From NCBI RefSeq assembly GCF_900155385.1, contig NZ_LT699744.1:34771-98770 (forward strand): a DNA stretch of 64,000 nucleotides, written 5' to 3'. The position numbers and the translations under genes were made by a program. This DNA comes from Vreelandella massiliensis. Lineage in GTDB: Bacteria; Pseudomonadota; Gammaproteobacteria; Pseudomonadales; Halomonadaceae. The notes under the pieces were generated by a model. It had not been told where the DNA came from. It did no database searches and was given only the letters and a program-made list of their open reading frames with translations. Positions 47,400-56,813 of this stretch are shown piece after piece (the first letter of the stretch is position 1; each line of letters begins with the position of its first letter).

Positions 47400-47519
47400 T
47401 TTACTGCTAAAATCTTGCGCCTTTGTTGCGCGGCAATGGTGCGCCGCCCTTAAAAATCGTCCTTAAAACAGCGTTAACCACGCACAGGCGCAGATCACCT
47501 CCATGTCGACTCCTCTCAC

Positions 47520-47700
47520 GACATCGAACACTCTCTCAGGGCTGATGACTCCGCCCTAGGTATCCTGTCTATCGCTTATGACCGCCCGGCGTCCACGACG
47601 CTGTCACGGCGGCATGGCACCCTTGTGTGGCTGACCCGCACAGCCTGCGTTACCTCCGCCTCCGCGGTTCTCTTTTTTTATTGATGTTTTCGTGCGACTC
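47520..47700 (+). promoter_or_regulatory. structured 5' leader of the SulP gene (candidate cis-regulatory RNA)
   Basis: Three stems lie upstream of the SulP start: AGGGC/GCCCT (47538-47542 with 47553-47557), CCGCC/GGCGG (47582-47586 with 47608-47612) and, inside it, GCGTC/GACGC (47589-47593 with 47597-47601). A short CCGC-CTCC-GCGG hairpin (47656-47667) followed by TTCTCTTTTTTT could stop transcription before the gene. I do not recognise a named riboswitch; function is inferred from structure only. Confidence 0.45.
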
Positions 47701-47762
47701 AGCGCGCCCGCGTGCGCTGTCATTTGAGTCGTTTGTTTTCACTCCCAACCCTGGACCCTTGC

Positions 47763-49253
47763 ATGTACGAAAAATTCAAACTCTCCTGGCTCTCCAACCT
47801 GAAGGGCGACACGCTCTCGGGCATCGTCGTCGCGCTGGCGTTGATTCCCGAGGCGATTGCCTTCTCGATTATTGCCGGCGTTGACCCCAAAGTCGGTCTC
47901 TACGCCTCCTTTGCCATCTGTGTGATTATCGCGTTCGCCGGCGGTCGCTCGGGCATGATTTCTGCCGCGACCGGCGCCATGGCGTTGTTGATGGTGACGC
48001 TGGTGAAAGAGCATGGCTTGCAGTATTTGCTCGCCGCGACGCTTCTCACCGGGGTATTTCAGATTATCGCCGGCTATTTGCGCCTGGCGGATCTGATGCG
48101 CTTTGTGTCGCGCTCGGTGGTCACCGGTTTCGTTAACGCGCTGGCGATTTTGATCTTCATGGCGCAGCTGCCCGAACTCACCGGCGTAACCTGGCACGTC
48201 TACGCCATGACGCTGGCGGGCCTGGCGATTATTTACGGCTTCCCCTACCTGCCGGCGGTGGGCAAGTCGATTCCCTCGCCGCTGGTGTGCATTGTGGTGC
48301 TCACCGCCGTGTATATGGTGACGGGAATGGAGATCAGAAGCGTGGGCGATATGGGCGAGCTGCCCGATAGCCTGCCCATCTTCTTGTGGCCCGATGTGCC
48401 GCTGAACCTCGAAACGCTGATGATTATCCTGCCCTATTCGCTAATGCTGGCGGTGGTGGGGCTTTTGGAGTCGATGATGACCGCCACCATCGTGGATGAT
48501 CTCACCGACACCAAAAGCGACAAAAATCGTGAGTGTAAAGGCCAGGGGGTTGCCAATATCGGCGCGGGCTTGATTGGCGGCATGGCGGGTTGTGCCATGA
48601 TTGGTCAGTCGGTGATCAATATTAAATCGGGCGGTCGTCGTCGGCTCTCGACCTTGATCGCCGGTGTGGTACTGCTGATCATGGTGGTATTTCTTTCCGA
48701 CTGGGTCTCGCAGATCCCCATGGCCGCACTGGTGGCGGTGATGATCATGGTCTCGATCGGTACCTTTAGCTGGGAGTCGATTCGCGATCTGAAAAAGCAC
48801 CCCATGAGCACCAATATGGTCATGGTGGTCACTGTGATCGTCACCGTTAGCACCCACAACCTGGCGATCGGGGTGTTTGTCGGTGTGCTACTCGCGGCGA
48901 TGAACTTCGCCAACAAAGTGGGCAACATTCTCTACATCGGCTCAAAAGAAGTGGAGCCGGGCGTCGAGCGTGAATACCAGATCGTTGGTCAGGTCTTCTT
49001 TGCCTCTTCCGAGCGCTTTAGCGCCGCCTTCGATTTTAAAGAGAGCATCGATAAAGTCACCATCAACCTCTCCCGCGCGCACTTCTGGGACATCACCGCC
49101 GTTCAGGCGCTGGATCGCGTGGTGATCAAGTTCCGCCGTGAAGGCACTGAAGTCGAGTTGATCGGCCTGAACGAAGCCACCGCGACCATCGTTGACCGCT
49201 ACGCGGTACACGACGACCCCGAAGCCGTGGAAAAACTCATGGGCGGCCACTAA
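47763..49253 (+). CDS. SulP-family anion transporter with STAS domain
   Basis: 496 aa from ATG 47763. N-terminal [42 protein letters not shown] is the SulP signature, followed by ~12-14 membrane segments, [24 protein letters not shown] and [29 protein letters not shown]. Residues ~400-496 form a STAS domain ([11 protein letters not shown]). SulP carriers move sulfate, bicarbonate or other anions; the substrate is not certain. A Usp gene follows after 25 bp. No strong ribosome site precedes the start. Confidence 0.92.
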   Translation: MYEKFKLSWLSNLKGDTLSGIVVALALIPEAIAFSIIAGVDPKVGLYASFAICVIIAFAGGRSGMISAATGAMALLMVTLVKEHGLQYLLAATLLTGVFQIIAGYLRLADLMRFVSRSVVTGFVNALAILIFMAQLPELTGVTWHVYAMTLAGLAIIYGFPYLPAVGKSIPSPLVCIVVLTAVYMVTGMEIRSVGDMGELPDSLPIFLWPDVPLNLETLMIILPYSLMLAVVGLLESMMTATIVDDLTDTKSDKNRECKGQGVANIGAGLIGGMAGCAMIGQSVINIKSGGRRRLSTLIAGVVLLIMVVFLSDWVSQIPMAALVAVMIMVSIGTFSWESIRDLKKHPMSTNMVMVVTVIVTVSTHNLAIGVFVGVLLAAMNFANKVGNILYIGSKEVEPGVEREYQIVGQVFFASSERFSAAFDFKESIDKVTINLSRAHFWDITAVQALDRVVIKFRREGTEVELIGLNEATATIVDRYAVHDDPEAVEKLMGGH

Positions 49254-49278
49254 AAACGCGTCAGACAAGGAGAGAAGG

Positions 49279-50139
49279 ATGAGTGATCACGTAATGGCCG
49301 CGATCGATGGTTCGCGGTTTTCCGAGAATGTGTGCGACTACGCCGCGTGGGCGAGCCTTGCGCTGGATGCGCCGCTGACGTTCGTGCACGTGGTGGATAA
49401 CCATCCACAAACCGCCGAAGACGCCAACCTATCGGGCAATTTACGCCTCGGCGCGCGGGAAAAGCTGATGAAAGAGCTCTCCGAGCTCGATGAGCAGCGC
49501 GCCAAAATCAACCGCGAGCAAGGCAAGCTAATGCTCGAAGCCGCCAAGCAGCGCGCGATTGACGATGGCGTGGCGGAGCCCGTCACGCGTCAGCGTAATG
49601 GCACGCTGGTGGAAAGCCTGGTGGAGCTTGAGAAAGACGTTCGCCTTTTGGTGGTTGGCAAGCGGGGCGAGACAGCCGAACACGCCAGTGGCCACTTGGG
49701 CTCAAACCTTGAGCGGGTAGTGCGTGAGATGCACCGGCCGATTCTGATGGTGCCGGGCGCTGCGTTTAAAACGCCGGAAAAAGTGATGATGGCGTTTGAT
49801 GGCAGTAAAACTGCGCGGAAAGGTATTGAAATGCTGGCTAAAAGTCCGCTATTTCAAGGGATTGCCTGCCACGTGGTGATTATAGGCGCGGAGACAGGGG
49901 AAAATCGCTCGCAGCTGGAGTGGGCGCTTGCGACGCTGCGCGACGCCGGGCACAGCGCCGAGGGCGCGATTCGCGCGGGAGAGGTGGAAGCCACGCTTCA
50001 CGCCTACGAAAAAGAGAACGGCATCGACATGATCGTGATGGGGGCCTATGGGCACTCGCGCATTCGTCACCTGCTGGTGGGCAGTACGACGACCGAAATG
50101 CTGCGCAATAGTCATATTCCGGTGCTTATTTTACGTTAA
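49279..50139 (+). CDS. universal stress protein, tandem Usp domains
   Basis: 286 aa from ATG 49279 (GGAGAGAAGG upstream), with two Usp domains. Domain 1 (~1-145): MAAIDGSRFSENVCDYAAWAS and LLVVGKRGETAEHASGHLGSNLERVVREMHRPILMV. Domain 2 (~150-286): VMMAFDGSKTARKGIEMLAKS and MGAYGHSRIRHLLVGSTTTEMLRNSHIPVLIL, with the ATP-binding G-x9-G-S. A UspE-like regulator of stress, probably nucleotide binding. It follows the SulP gene closely, suggesting a link between anion transport and Usp. It closely resembles the Usp at 52542. Confidence 0.92.
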   Translation: MSDHVMAAIDGSRFSENVCDYAAWASLALDAPLTFVHVVDNHPQTAEDANLSGNLRLGAREKLMKELSELDEQRAKINREQGKLMLEAAKQRAIDDGVAEPVTRQRNGTLVESLVELEKDVRLLVVGKRGETAEHASGHLGSNLERVVREMHRPILMVPGAAFKTPEKVMMAFDGSKTARKGIEMLAKSPLFQGIACHVVIIGAETGENRSQLEWALATLRDAGHSAEGAIRAGEVEATLHAYEKENGIDMIVMGAYGHSRIRHLLVGSTTTEMLRNSHIPVLILR

Positions 50140-50166
50140 ATTGATTTCGCGCAACGAAATCGTCCA

Positions 50167-50199
50167 GCCGGCCCGCCTTGTGCGGGCCGGCTTTTTTTT
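50167..50199 (+). terminator. intrinsic terminator of the SulP-usp operon
   Basis: A 10-bp GC stem GCCGGCCCGC / GCGGGCCGGC (50167-50176, 50182-50191) with a 5-nt loop followed by TTTTTTTT, 28 bp after the usp stop. Confidence 0.92.
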
Positions 50200-50270
50200 A
50201 TGAAATGCGAAATCCCGACTAAGCTGATTATTCAAGGAGTGGCCTTTCCCAATGGCAGGAGGTAACTGTC

Positions 50271-51431
50271 TTGAACATGACCCTGTTAAAAAAAAGTGAC
50301 GCGAGTTTTGATCCGTCCCTTACTTCCCACCGCTACGTGGCCGACCTTCTCGAACAGGCCAATATTGAGATAAACGGTGACCGTCCTTGGGATATGCAGC
50401 TGAACGCCTCCGGTGTTATCGAGAACGCTCTATCACGGGGCAATCTGGGGCTGGGTGAGAGCTACATGAACGGCGATTGGGATGCCGAGTCGCTGGATCA
50501 ATTTTTCTATCACCTCACGCGCGCCAAGCTTCACTTAAGCGTAAAACCCACTCAACTTGTATATCACTCGCTGCGGGCCAAACTGGTCAATCGCCAAAGC
50601 GCCAAACGCGCCTGGGAAGTGGGGGAGAGGCACTACGACCTGGGCAACGAGTTCTACGCTGCGATGCTTGATCAGCGCATGACCTACACCTGCGGCTACT
50701 GGAAAAACGCTGCCAATCTGGACGAGGCCCAAGAAGCTAAACTCGACCTGATTTGCCGTAAGCTGGCGTTAAAGCCTGGTATGCGCGTGCTGGATATCGG
50801 CTGCGGCTGGGGCAGCTTCATGGCCTACGCCGCCGAGCATTACGGTGTGGAGTGCGTGGGGTTAACCATCTCCAAAGAGCAGGCGGAGTTCGGCAAGCGG
50901 GTGATGAAAAAGGGCCTGCCGGTGGAATTTCGGCTGCAGGATTACCGCGCTGAAACGGAGGTTTTCGACCGCATCGTCAGCATCGGGATGTTTGAGCACG
51001 TCGGACATAAAAACTATCGCGAATATATGGACGTGGCGCACCGCTGCCTGAAAGAGGATGGGCTCTTTTTGCTCCATACCATTGGTAAAAACGTCACCAA
51101 TACGCCCCCCGACCCGTGGATCGATAAATACATCTTTCCCAACGGCGAACTGCCTTCGCTAAGCCAGGTCACCGATGCCGCCGAACCGCTGTTTGTGGTC
51201 GAAGACGTACACAATTTCGGCGCCGATTACGATAAAACCTTGATGGCGTGGCATGAGAACTTTGAAGCCAACTGGCTGGAGTTTCGCGACCGGTTCGACG
51301 ATACGTTTTACCGCATGTGGCGCTATTACCTGTTGAGCTGTGCCGGTGCCTTCCGCGCCCGCCAAATTCAGCTCTGGCAGTTGGTGCTCAGTAAACAGGG
51401 GGTCGTGGGCGGTTACTCGCGGGTGAGTTGA
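50271..51431 (+). CDS. cfa: cyclopropane-fatty-acyl-phospholipid synthase
   Basis: 386 aa. SAM site in VLDIGCGWGSFMAYAAEHYG, then GLTISKEQAEFGKRVM and IVSIGMFEHVGHKNYREYMD; active-site region YTCGYWKNAANLDEAQEAKLDLI; C-terminal Tyr/His residues in DRFDDTFYRMWRYYLLSCAGAFRARQIQLWQLVL. It methylenates unsaturated acyl chains of membrane lipids, a stationary-phase and osmotic/acid stress response. The TTG at 50271 is chosen because a perfect AGGAGG lies 8 nt upstream; an ATG two codons later is farther away. It is not joined to the usp operon. Confidence 0.95.
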   Translation: MNMTLLKKSDASFDPSLTSHRYVADLLEQANIEINGDRPWDMQLNASGVIENALSRGNLGLGESYMNGDWDAESLDQFFYHLTRAKLHLSVKPTQLVYHSLRAKLVNRQSAKRAWEVGERHYDLGNEFYAAMLDQRMTYTCGYWKNAANLDEAQEAKLDLICRKLALKPGMRVLDIGCGWGSFMAYAAEHYGVECVGLTISKEQAEFGKRVMKKGLPVEFRLQDYRAETEVFDRIVSIGMFEHVGHKNYREYMDVAHRCLKEDGLFLLHTIGKNVTNTPPDPWIDKYIFPNGELPSLSQVTDAAEPLFVVEDVHNFGADYDKTLMAWHENFEANWLEFRDRFDDTFYRMWRYYLLSCAGAFRARQIQLWQLVLSKQGVVGGYSRVS

Positions 51432-51477
51432 AGGCGTATCCTGGCGTTTTACTTCCACTGAGGTAGACACATTTTTA

Positions 51478-52422
51478 ATGCGAGAAGCGCTGGAAAAGTA
51501 CCAAGTTTGGCTCTACCTCGTGGCGATCATTGCCGGTATTAGCACAGGCATGCATGGGCAGGCGGTTCAGCGTTTTGAAAGCGTGCTGTGGCCGCTACTT
51601 GGCGTTCTGCTTTACGCGACTTTTACCCAAGTCCCCTTTTTGGGCACTGCTTTAGCGTTTCGCGATCGGCGTTTTTTGGCAGCCCTCGTACTGGGCAACT
51701 TTGTCGCCATGCCGCTGGTGGTGTGGGCGCTGGTGACGCTTTTCGCCTTGGACAACGCCTTGATGCTCGGGGTGTTGTTGGTGCTGCTTGTGCCTTGCAC
51801 CGACTGGTTTATCAGTTTCACCTATCTGGGTCGGGGAGATACAGCCCGCGCCATTGCCGCATCTCCCGTGCTGCTTTTGCTGCAAATGGTGCTGTTGCCG
51901 CTCTATCTCTCGCTCATTATGGGGCAGCAATTTGTCGGGAGTGGGCTTTTAGGACAGTTACTGCCTGCCTTTGTTGGGCTTATTCTCACGCCGCTTCTGC
52001 TCGCCTGGTTCACCGAGAAGGTGGCCCTGCGCCGTCGTGCCTTTCAGCGCTGGGTCAGCGTGATGGTGTGGCTGCCGGTGCCGCTGCTCGCTGCCGTGGT
52101 ATTTTTGATTGCCGCCTCGCAAGTTCACCTAATCATGGCCACACGCGAAAGCCTGTGGCCCGTGGTGGCGATATTCGTCCTCTATCTACTCACAGCCGCG
52201 CTAGTGGGAAAAAGCCTCAGTACGTTGTTTCGCTTGCCAGCTCCCTCGGGCAGGACGCTGGTGTTTAGTCTGGGGACCCGCAACTCTTTTGTGGTGCTGC
52301 CCTTGGCCATTGCGCTGCCTGAGATTTGGGCGCCGGCGGTCGTGGTGATTGTGCTGCAGTCACTGATCGAGCTGTTTGGCATGCTGGGATTGCTCAAGTG
52401 GGTGCCGCGCTTCATTCATTAG
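51478..52422 (+). CDS. BASS-family transporter, arsenite-efflux-like (ACR3 group)
   Basis: 314 aa, about ten membrane segments of the bile-acid/arsenite carrier fold. Marks are LLYATFTQVPFLGTALAFRDRRFLAALVLGNFVAMPLVVW, LLVLVPCTDWFISFTYLGRGDTARAIAASPVLL (the cysteine-containing TM4 region, where ACR3 has its essential Cys) and LVFSLGTRNSFVVLPLAIALPE. Members export arsenite or take up organic anions; arsenite efflux is suggested only by the TM4 pattern. A Usp gene follows 120 bp later. No arsenic regulator is adjacent. Confidence 0.78.
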   Translation: MREALEKYQVWLYLVAIIAGISTGMHGQAVQRFESVLWPLLGVLLYATFTQVPFLGTALAFRDRRFLAALVLGNFVAMPLVVWALVTLFALDNALMLGVLLVLLVPCTDWFISFTYLGRGDTARAIAASPVLLLLQMVLLPLYLSLIMGQQFVGSGLLGQLLPAFVGLILTPLLLAWFTEKVALRRRAFQRWVSVMVWLPVPLLAAVVFLIAASQVHLIMATRESLWPVVAIFVLYLLTAALVGKSLSTLFRLPAPSGRTLVFSLGTRNSFVVLPLAIALPEIWAPAVVVIVLQSLIELFGMLGLLKWVPRFIH

Positions 52423-52541
52423 TGGCAGACCGACACATGACCTATCGCTTGGGGGCGAGTTGATGTAGAAAAGAGGGTGTCTTGCTACAACACGCTTTTT
52501 ATCACAATACATCGCCATGCCCCGTTAAGGAGACGCGCGTA

Positions 52542-53399
52542 ATGACCGATAAGGTGTTGGCCGCCATTGATAGCTCGCAATTTTCCCAAATCGTGTGCGA
52601 CTACGCCGCTTGGGCCGCGCAAGCGCTTGAGGCACCGCTGGAGTTTGTCCATGTGATCGACAATCACCCGCAAACCTCAGAGCCCGACATGACCGGGAAC
52701 TTGGGCTTGGGCACCCGCGAGCATTTGTTAGAGCGCCTGTCAGATATCGAAGAGCAGCGCGCCAAAGTGGCCCGCGAGCAGGGGCGCTTGCTATTAGAGT
52801 CCGTGAAGGAGCGCGCGATCAACGCTGGCGTGGCAGCGCCTACCACGCGCCAGCGCAACGGGACGCTGGTGGAAACCTTGGTGGATTTAGAAGGCGATAT
52901 TCGCCTACTTGTGATGGGCAAGCGCGGCGAAACAGCGCACAAGGCCAGCGGTCATCTGGGGTCAAACCTAGAGCGTGTGGTGCGCGAAATGCACCGCCCC
53001 ATTTTGATGGTGCCACGCGGCGAGTTCAAAGCGCCGGAAAACGTTATGATGGCGTTTGATGGCAGCAAAACCGCGCGCAAAGGCGTGGAGATGCTGGCCA
53101 AAAGCCCGCTGTTTGAGGGGGTGGCCTGTCATGTCGTGATTGTCGGAGCGGAAACGGGCGAAAACCGCTCGCAGCTGGAGTGGGCGCTTGGCACCCTGCG
53201 CGACGCCGGGCATGACGCCGACGGCGCGATCCGCGCCGGCGAGGTGGAAGCCACGCTGCGCGCTTACAAGGAGCAGAACGCCATCGATATGCTTATCATG
53301 GGCGCCTACGGCCACTCGCGCATCCGCCATCTGCTTGTTGGCAGCACCACCACCACGATGCTGCGCAACGCCCATTTGCCGGTACTGATTTTGCGCTAG
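52542..53399 (+). CDS. universal stress protein, tandem Usp domains (second copy)
   Basis: 285 aa from ATG 52542, with AAGGAGACGCGCGT upstream. Two Usp domains as in the copy at 49279: LAAIDSSQFSQIVCDYAAWAAQ, LLVMGKRGETAHKASGHLGSNLERVV, then VMMAFDGSKTARKGVEMLAKS and MGAYGHSRIRHLLVGSTTTTMLRNAHLPVLIL. The two proteins agree at most positions over their whole length, so they arose by a duplication. Like its twin it follows a membrane transporter. Nucleotide binding is likely; client unknown. Confidence 0.92.
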   Translation: MTDKVLAAIDSSQFSQIVCDYAAWAAQALEAPLEFVHVIDNHPQTSEPDMTGNLGLGTREHLLERLSDIEEQRAKVAREQGRLLLESVKERAINAGVAAPTTRQRNGTLVETLVDLEGDIRLLVMGKRGETAHKASGHLGSNLERVVREMHRPILMVPRGEFKAPENVMMAFDGSKTARKGVEMLAKSPLFEGVACHVVIVGAETGENRSQLEWALGTLRDAGHDADGAIRAGEVEATLRAYKEQNAIDMLIMGAYGHSRIRHLLVGSTTTTMLRNAHLPVLILR

Positions 53400-53419
53400 A
53401 TAACCAGCCGCCAACAGCG

Positions 53420-54607
53420 CTAGTCGTTGCTATGTGCCACTCTCAATACTGGCTGCGCCAGCAGCCAGCCGACGATAATAAAGGCGAGCATGCCGGCGAG
53501 AATTACCTCAAAGCTGACGCCGGCGCCAAGCAGCACGCCAAGCACGGCGGGGGCGATGCCGGTGGAGAACACCATCGAAGCGCTCAGCGCGGAGCGCACC
53601 CGGCCCAGGTGCTCAGCCCCCCAGAGTTTGATTAAAAGCCCGGAAGCCACAAGCTCTTGCGCCCCCATGGCCAGGCCACCGCCGACCATCAGCGCCCAGA
53701 CGCTGAGGTGCCCGCCTAGCATGAGCGCAATTACCATTGCTATCGCATAGGGCAAGAGATACAGGCGAGCAAGCCGCACCGGGCCGAGTCTATCCACCCA
53801 GCGCCCGCCTAGCAGCGCCCCCGGTAGCTTGGCAAACCCCATGCCGGTCAGGGCCAGCGCGTAGACGGTCAGCGAGCTATCCAGTGCCTCGGTCAGTTGC
53901 GCTTGGTAGATAAAAAGTCCCGTCATGGTGATCGGCAGTGACATCAAAAGCGGCAGGAGCTGCCAAAAGTGGCGCTCGCGAAAAGGCTTTGGGCCTTGGG
54001 AATCGCGCTGGGTGGGCTTGATGCCAGGGGCATTTGGCCACGGTGCTTTGATCAAAAGCCACGCCCAGGGCAGGGCAATGACCAGCGCAAACAGCCACCA
54101 GAACTGCTGCCAGCTAAGCCATAACAGGGTGACGGCAACCAGTGGCGGCAGTGCCGCCTCGCCAAGCGGAATTCCCAGACTCACCAAGCCCATGGCGCGA
54201 CCGCGCAGTTGGGTAAACTCCCGCGCCGCCAGCGTATTCCCCAAGTGCGAGAGCATCCCCTGTCCGCACAGGCGCACGATGCCAAGGCCGAGAATACCGA
54301 GCCACCACCAGGGCGAGAGCGTCAGCAGCGCAATCCCACAGGCGAGCAGCAACAGCACGGTCACGGCAAAACGGCGCGGCGAAATCCAGTCAATCGTCGG
54401 CCCGAAGCGCAGCATGAAAAAGCCGGCCGTAAGCGTTACTACCGCGTAGCCGGTGCCGAACTGGCCAACGCTTAAGCCAAAGTGCTCTGAGATAGGCGCC
54501 TGGAACAGGCCGATAAAAAAGCTCTGTCCCAAACTTGAACTGAACATCGCCAAAAAGGCGATAGCAAGCAGCGGGCGGTGTTCACGCAGCAGCGTGCGGT
54601 ATCCCAT
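53420..54607 (-). CDS. MFS transporter (CynX/NarK-like)
   Basis: 395 aa with twelve membrane segments. Features are GQSFFIGLFQAPISEHFGLSVGQFGTGYAVVTL, a motif-A-like loop DWISPRRFAVTVLLLLACGI and the central loop GRAMGLVSLGIPLGEAALPPLVAVTLLW. The second half has LGGRWVDRLGPVRLARLYLLPYA. It is a single intact gene; substrate unknown. It converges with the Usp gene and is divergent from the DksA-like gene, with about 80 bp between start codons. Confidence 0.85.
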   Translation of the reverse strand: MGYRTLLREHRPLLAIAFLAMFSSSLGQSFFIGLFQAPISEHFGLSVGQFGTGYAVVTLTAGFFMLRFGPTIDWISPRRFAVTVLLLLACGIALLTLSPWWWLGILGLGIVRLCGQGMLSHLGNTLAAREFTQLRGRAMGLVSLGIPLGEAALPPLVAVTLLWLSWQQFWWLFALVIALPWAWLLIKAPWPNAPGIKPTQRDSQGPKPFRERHFWQLLPLLMSLPITMTGLFIYQAQLTEALDSSLTVYALALTGMGFAKLPGALLGGRWVDRLGPVRLARLYLLPYAIAMVIALMLGGHLSVWALMVGGGLAMGAQELVASGLLIKLWGAEHLGRVRSALSASMVFSTGIAPAVLGVLLGAGVSFEVILAGMLAFIIVGWLLAQPVLRVAHSND

Positions 54608-54687
54608 AACAACGTCTCAACAGCGGCGGTAAAAGCCGTTAGTGTAGCAGGCACAGTGCCTTTAAAAGCGACAACGAGGAGGCGGGC

Positions 54688-55029
54688 ATGAATCATCCCG
54701 AACTGGATGCCGATATGATACGCGAAAAGCTTTTGGCGCTGCGCGAAGAGTTGCAGGCGGAGAGCGCAAGCAGTGCATCCTCGCGCGACACCGTCGTGCT
54801 GGACCAAACCTCAGTGGGGCGGCTTTCGCGTATGGACGCATTGCAAGGCCAAGCGATGGCGAAAGCCGAGGAGGAGCGCCGCCAGCTGAAGCTCAAGCGT
54901 ATTGTCGGTGCGCTGCAGCGGCTCGAGAACGGAGAGTTTGGCGAGTGTATTGAATGCGGCGAATGGATCGGCGCCAAACGCCTGAACTGGGAGCCGCTGG
55001 TGCTCAAGTGTATCGACTGCGCTGAGTAA
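54688..55029 (+). CDS. DksA/TraR-type zinc-finger protein
   Basis: 113 aa, close to TraR/short DksA size. An N-terminal coiled coil (~1-70) and a four-Cys zinc finger at ~88-112: GECIECGEWIGAKRLNWEPLVLKCIDC. The coiled-coil tip keeps acidic residues (SRDTVVLDQTSVGRLSRMDALQ), the region that enters the RNA polymerase secondary channel in DksA. It probably tunes RNA polymerase, though it is shorter than DksA. CGAGGAGG lies before ATG. It converges with the aminotransferase gene. Confidence 0.85.
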   Translation: MNHPELDADMIREKLLALREELQAESASSASSRDTVVLDQTSVGRLSRMDALQGQAMAKAEEERRQLKLKRIVGALQRLENGEFGECIECGEWIGAKRLNWEPLVLKCIDCAE

Positions 55030-55054
55030 AGGGCGCCGACTCAGCGGCGGCTGC

Positions 55055-56161
55055 CTACCCTTGCCGTACCGCCTCTTCCACCGGTGCCAAACGCTCGGGC
55101 GTTAGCGCGTCCTCCAGCGCGGTAATGCGTAGCACGTTGGCGATCGATGGGTGCCCAAGCCGCGCAATCAGTGTGCCCTCGTTGAGAAGCGTCTTATGAA
55201 CGCTACCGGCAAGCTCAGCGCTAGGCAGGCGGATACCCACAAAGTTGGTGGCGCTGGGCAGCACGTCGGCGCCGAGCGCGCGAAAATGCTGGGCCAGTTT
55301 CTCCCGCCGTGTCTTCACCGCTTGGATATGCGCCTGCGTCTCTTGGGGATGGTCGAGTACGACTTCGGCCGCGGCTTGGGTCAGCGTGGACACCGCGTAG
55401 TGAATCCTCACTTTCATCAGCATCGCCAGGGTTTCCGGCGCGGCGATGGCATAGCCGATACGCAGCCCCGCAAGGCCGTGGGCCTTGGAGAGCGTGCGCA
55501 GACGAATCACGCCGGGCAGTACGTTAGCTAACACGCCGCTTTCGGCATCGTCGCGAAAATCACCATAGGCCTCGTCGAGCAGCAGCCAGCACGCTTCGGG
55601 CAGTTGAGCGCGTAGCGCGCGAATATCCGCATCGGTGTGCAAATGGCCGCTGGGGTTATCGGGGTTGGCGAGATACACCAAGCGCGCGTTTTCGGCATGG
55701 GCAGCGCGATTGAGTGCCTCCAGGTCGGGCGCCAGCAAGCCGGGGGCTTGCCGATAGGCCGGTTCCACGAGTCGACACCCCTCGCCACGGGCAAAATAGC
55801 CAAAGGTGGGGTAAGTGCCCGCCGTGGCGACCACCGCACATCCTGGCGTGCAGGTGGCGCGCAGTGCTAGCGCCATCAAGCTATCGGCGCCAGCATCCAC
55901 CAAAATCGATTCCAGTGGGATCGCCTGCTGATGGCTAACCCGCTGGCGTACCCCCAGCGCTTCGGCATCGCCATAGGCGTATGCAAACTCGCTCATGGCA
56001 TCGCCGAAGTGCTCGCGCAGCGCGCGATGGGGCATGTCCAGCCCTTCGTTGGAACCCAAACGGTGAGGAATGGGGTGGCCGAGCTTGCGCTCCAACACCT
56101 TGATACCTGGGAAAGGATTATGCGGGCCGTCACCCTGCAGATGGTCGGGAAAGCGTGGCAT
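55055..56161 (-). CDS. histidinol-phosphate aminotransferase-like (class I/II PLP enzyme)
   Basis: 368 aa. The fold-I PLP elements are HRLGSNEGLDMPHRALR, DAGADSLMALALRATC, LVYLANPDNPSGHL, LLLDEAYGDF, and the Schiff-base Lys in LRTLSKAHGLAGLRIGYAIAA. HisC-type enzymes transfer an amino group from Glu to imidazole-acetol phosphate or to aromatic acids. No his genes are near, so this could be an aromatic aminotransferase. ATG at 56161 with AAGGAGACAAC upstream. Confidence 0.85.
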   Translation of the reverse strand: MPRFPDHLQGDGPHNPFPGIKVLERKLGHPIPHRLGSNEGLDMPHRALREHFGDAMSEFAYAYGDAEALGVRQRVSHQQAIPLESILVDAGADSLMALALRATCTPGCAVVATAGTYPTFGYFARGEGCRLVEPAYRQAPGLLAPDLEALNRAAHAENARLVYLANPDNPSGHLHTDADIRALRAQLPEACWLLLDEAYGDFRDDAESGVLANVLPGVIRLRTLSKAHGLAGLRIGYAIAAPETLAMLMKVRIHYAVSTLTQAAAEVVLDHPQETQAHIQAVKTRREKLAQHFRALGADVLPSATNFVGIRLPSAELAGSVHKTLLNEGTLIARLGHPSIANVLRITALEDALTPERLAPVEEAVRQG

Positions 56162-56250
56162 GTTGTCTCCTTGCGGGATGGCGTAGACTCATCAGCATAC
56201 CATTAGGTTGTAATAGGCAAAGTCGAATACAATTGCCGCAAATCGCCGCG

Positions 56251-56568
56251 TTAAATGCCCGTGATGGCCATGTCCAGGGCGCCAACAATCTGGTCTCTGA
56301 AATGCGCTAGAGAGCCCACCGGGTTTTGGAGTTGCTTTTCAGAAACAGAGGAAATTTGCGGGGTCAACAACAGAAGCTCTTGTTCTGCAAAGCTGATTGC
56401 AGGCGTGAGCCCTTGCATGGCGTTGCCACCCAATGCGGAGCGTTTCCCCAAAGGGATGACGATGCGAGTTGTCAGCTCGCTCAGCAGGCTGCTCTGAATA
56501 TCGACAAGGTAAGGGTAGTGCGCTCGGCTGGTTGTGCTTGGGTTGGGGTATACATCGAACTGTGCCAT
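56251..56568 (-). CDS. ccdB: CcdB-family toxin
   Basis: 105 aa. AQFDVYPNPSTTSRAHYPYLVDIQSSLLSELTTRIVIPL is the CcdB core, with LTPAISFAEQELLLLTPQI and a C-terminal LAHFRDQIVGALDMAITGI; the last Gly-Ile matches known residues that contact gyrase. CcdB poisons DNA gyrase GyrA. The ATG at 56566-56568 shares a base with the ccdA stop (TGATG), the normal operon form. It is a chromosomal copy, complete. Confidence 0.93.
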   Translation of the reverse strand: MAQFDVYPNPSTTSRAHYPYLVDIQSSLLSELTTRIVIPLGKRSALGGNAMQGLTPAISFAEQELLLLTPQISSVSEKQLQNPVGSLAHFRDQIVGALDMAITGI

Positions 56569-56813
56569 CAAAATTCCCTGAATTCATCGCCGAAGCAGCC
56601 ATGTTGTTCGACAAAATCGTTGTAACTTTGGATCGCAGCGCGATTTTCTTCGGCCCATTGGGCTGCTTCGCGTTTGGAGAGCTCTTCTTTCAGGGCTCGC
56701 TCCAGGGTAGCGGACAGGTTAATGTTCAGTTCGCGGGTCTTACGCAGCAGATCGCTATTGACTGAGAGATTCGCTGCTTTTTTCGGTGCGGCTGCATTGT
56801 AGAGTTCGGCCAT
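56568..56813 (-). CDS. ccdA: CcdA-family antitoxin
   Basis: 81 aa from ATG 56813 (GGGAGGCTCCA). N-terminal ribbon-helix-helix region (KKAANLSVNSDLLRKTRELNINLSATLERALKEEL) and a disordered C-terminus rich in acidic residues (EENRAAIQSYNDFVEQHGCFGDEFREF), the part that wraps CcdB. It neutralises the toxin and represses its own promoter. A longer ORF start 20 codons upstream lacks a ribosome site. Confidence 0.93.
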   Translation of the reverse strand: MAELYNAAAPKKAANLSVNSDLLRKTRELNINLSATLERALKEELSKREAAQWAEENRAAIQSYNDFVEQHGCFGDEFREF

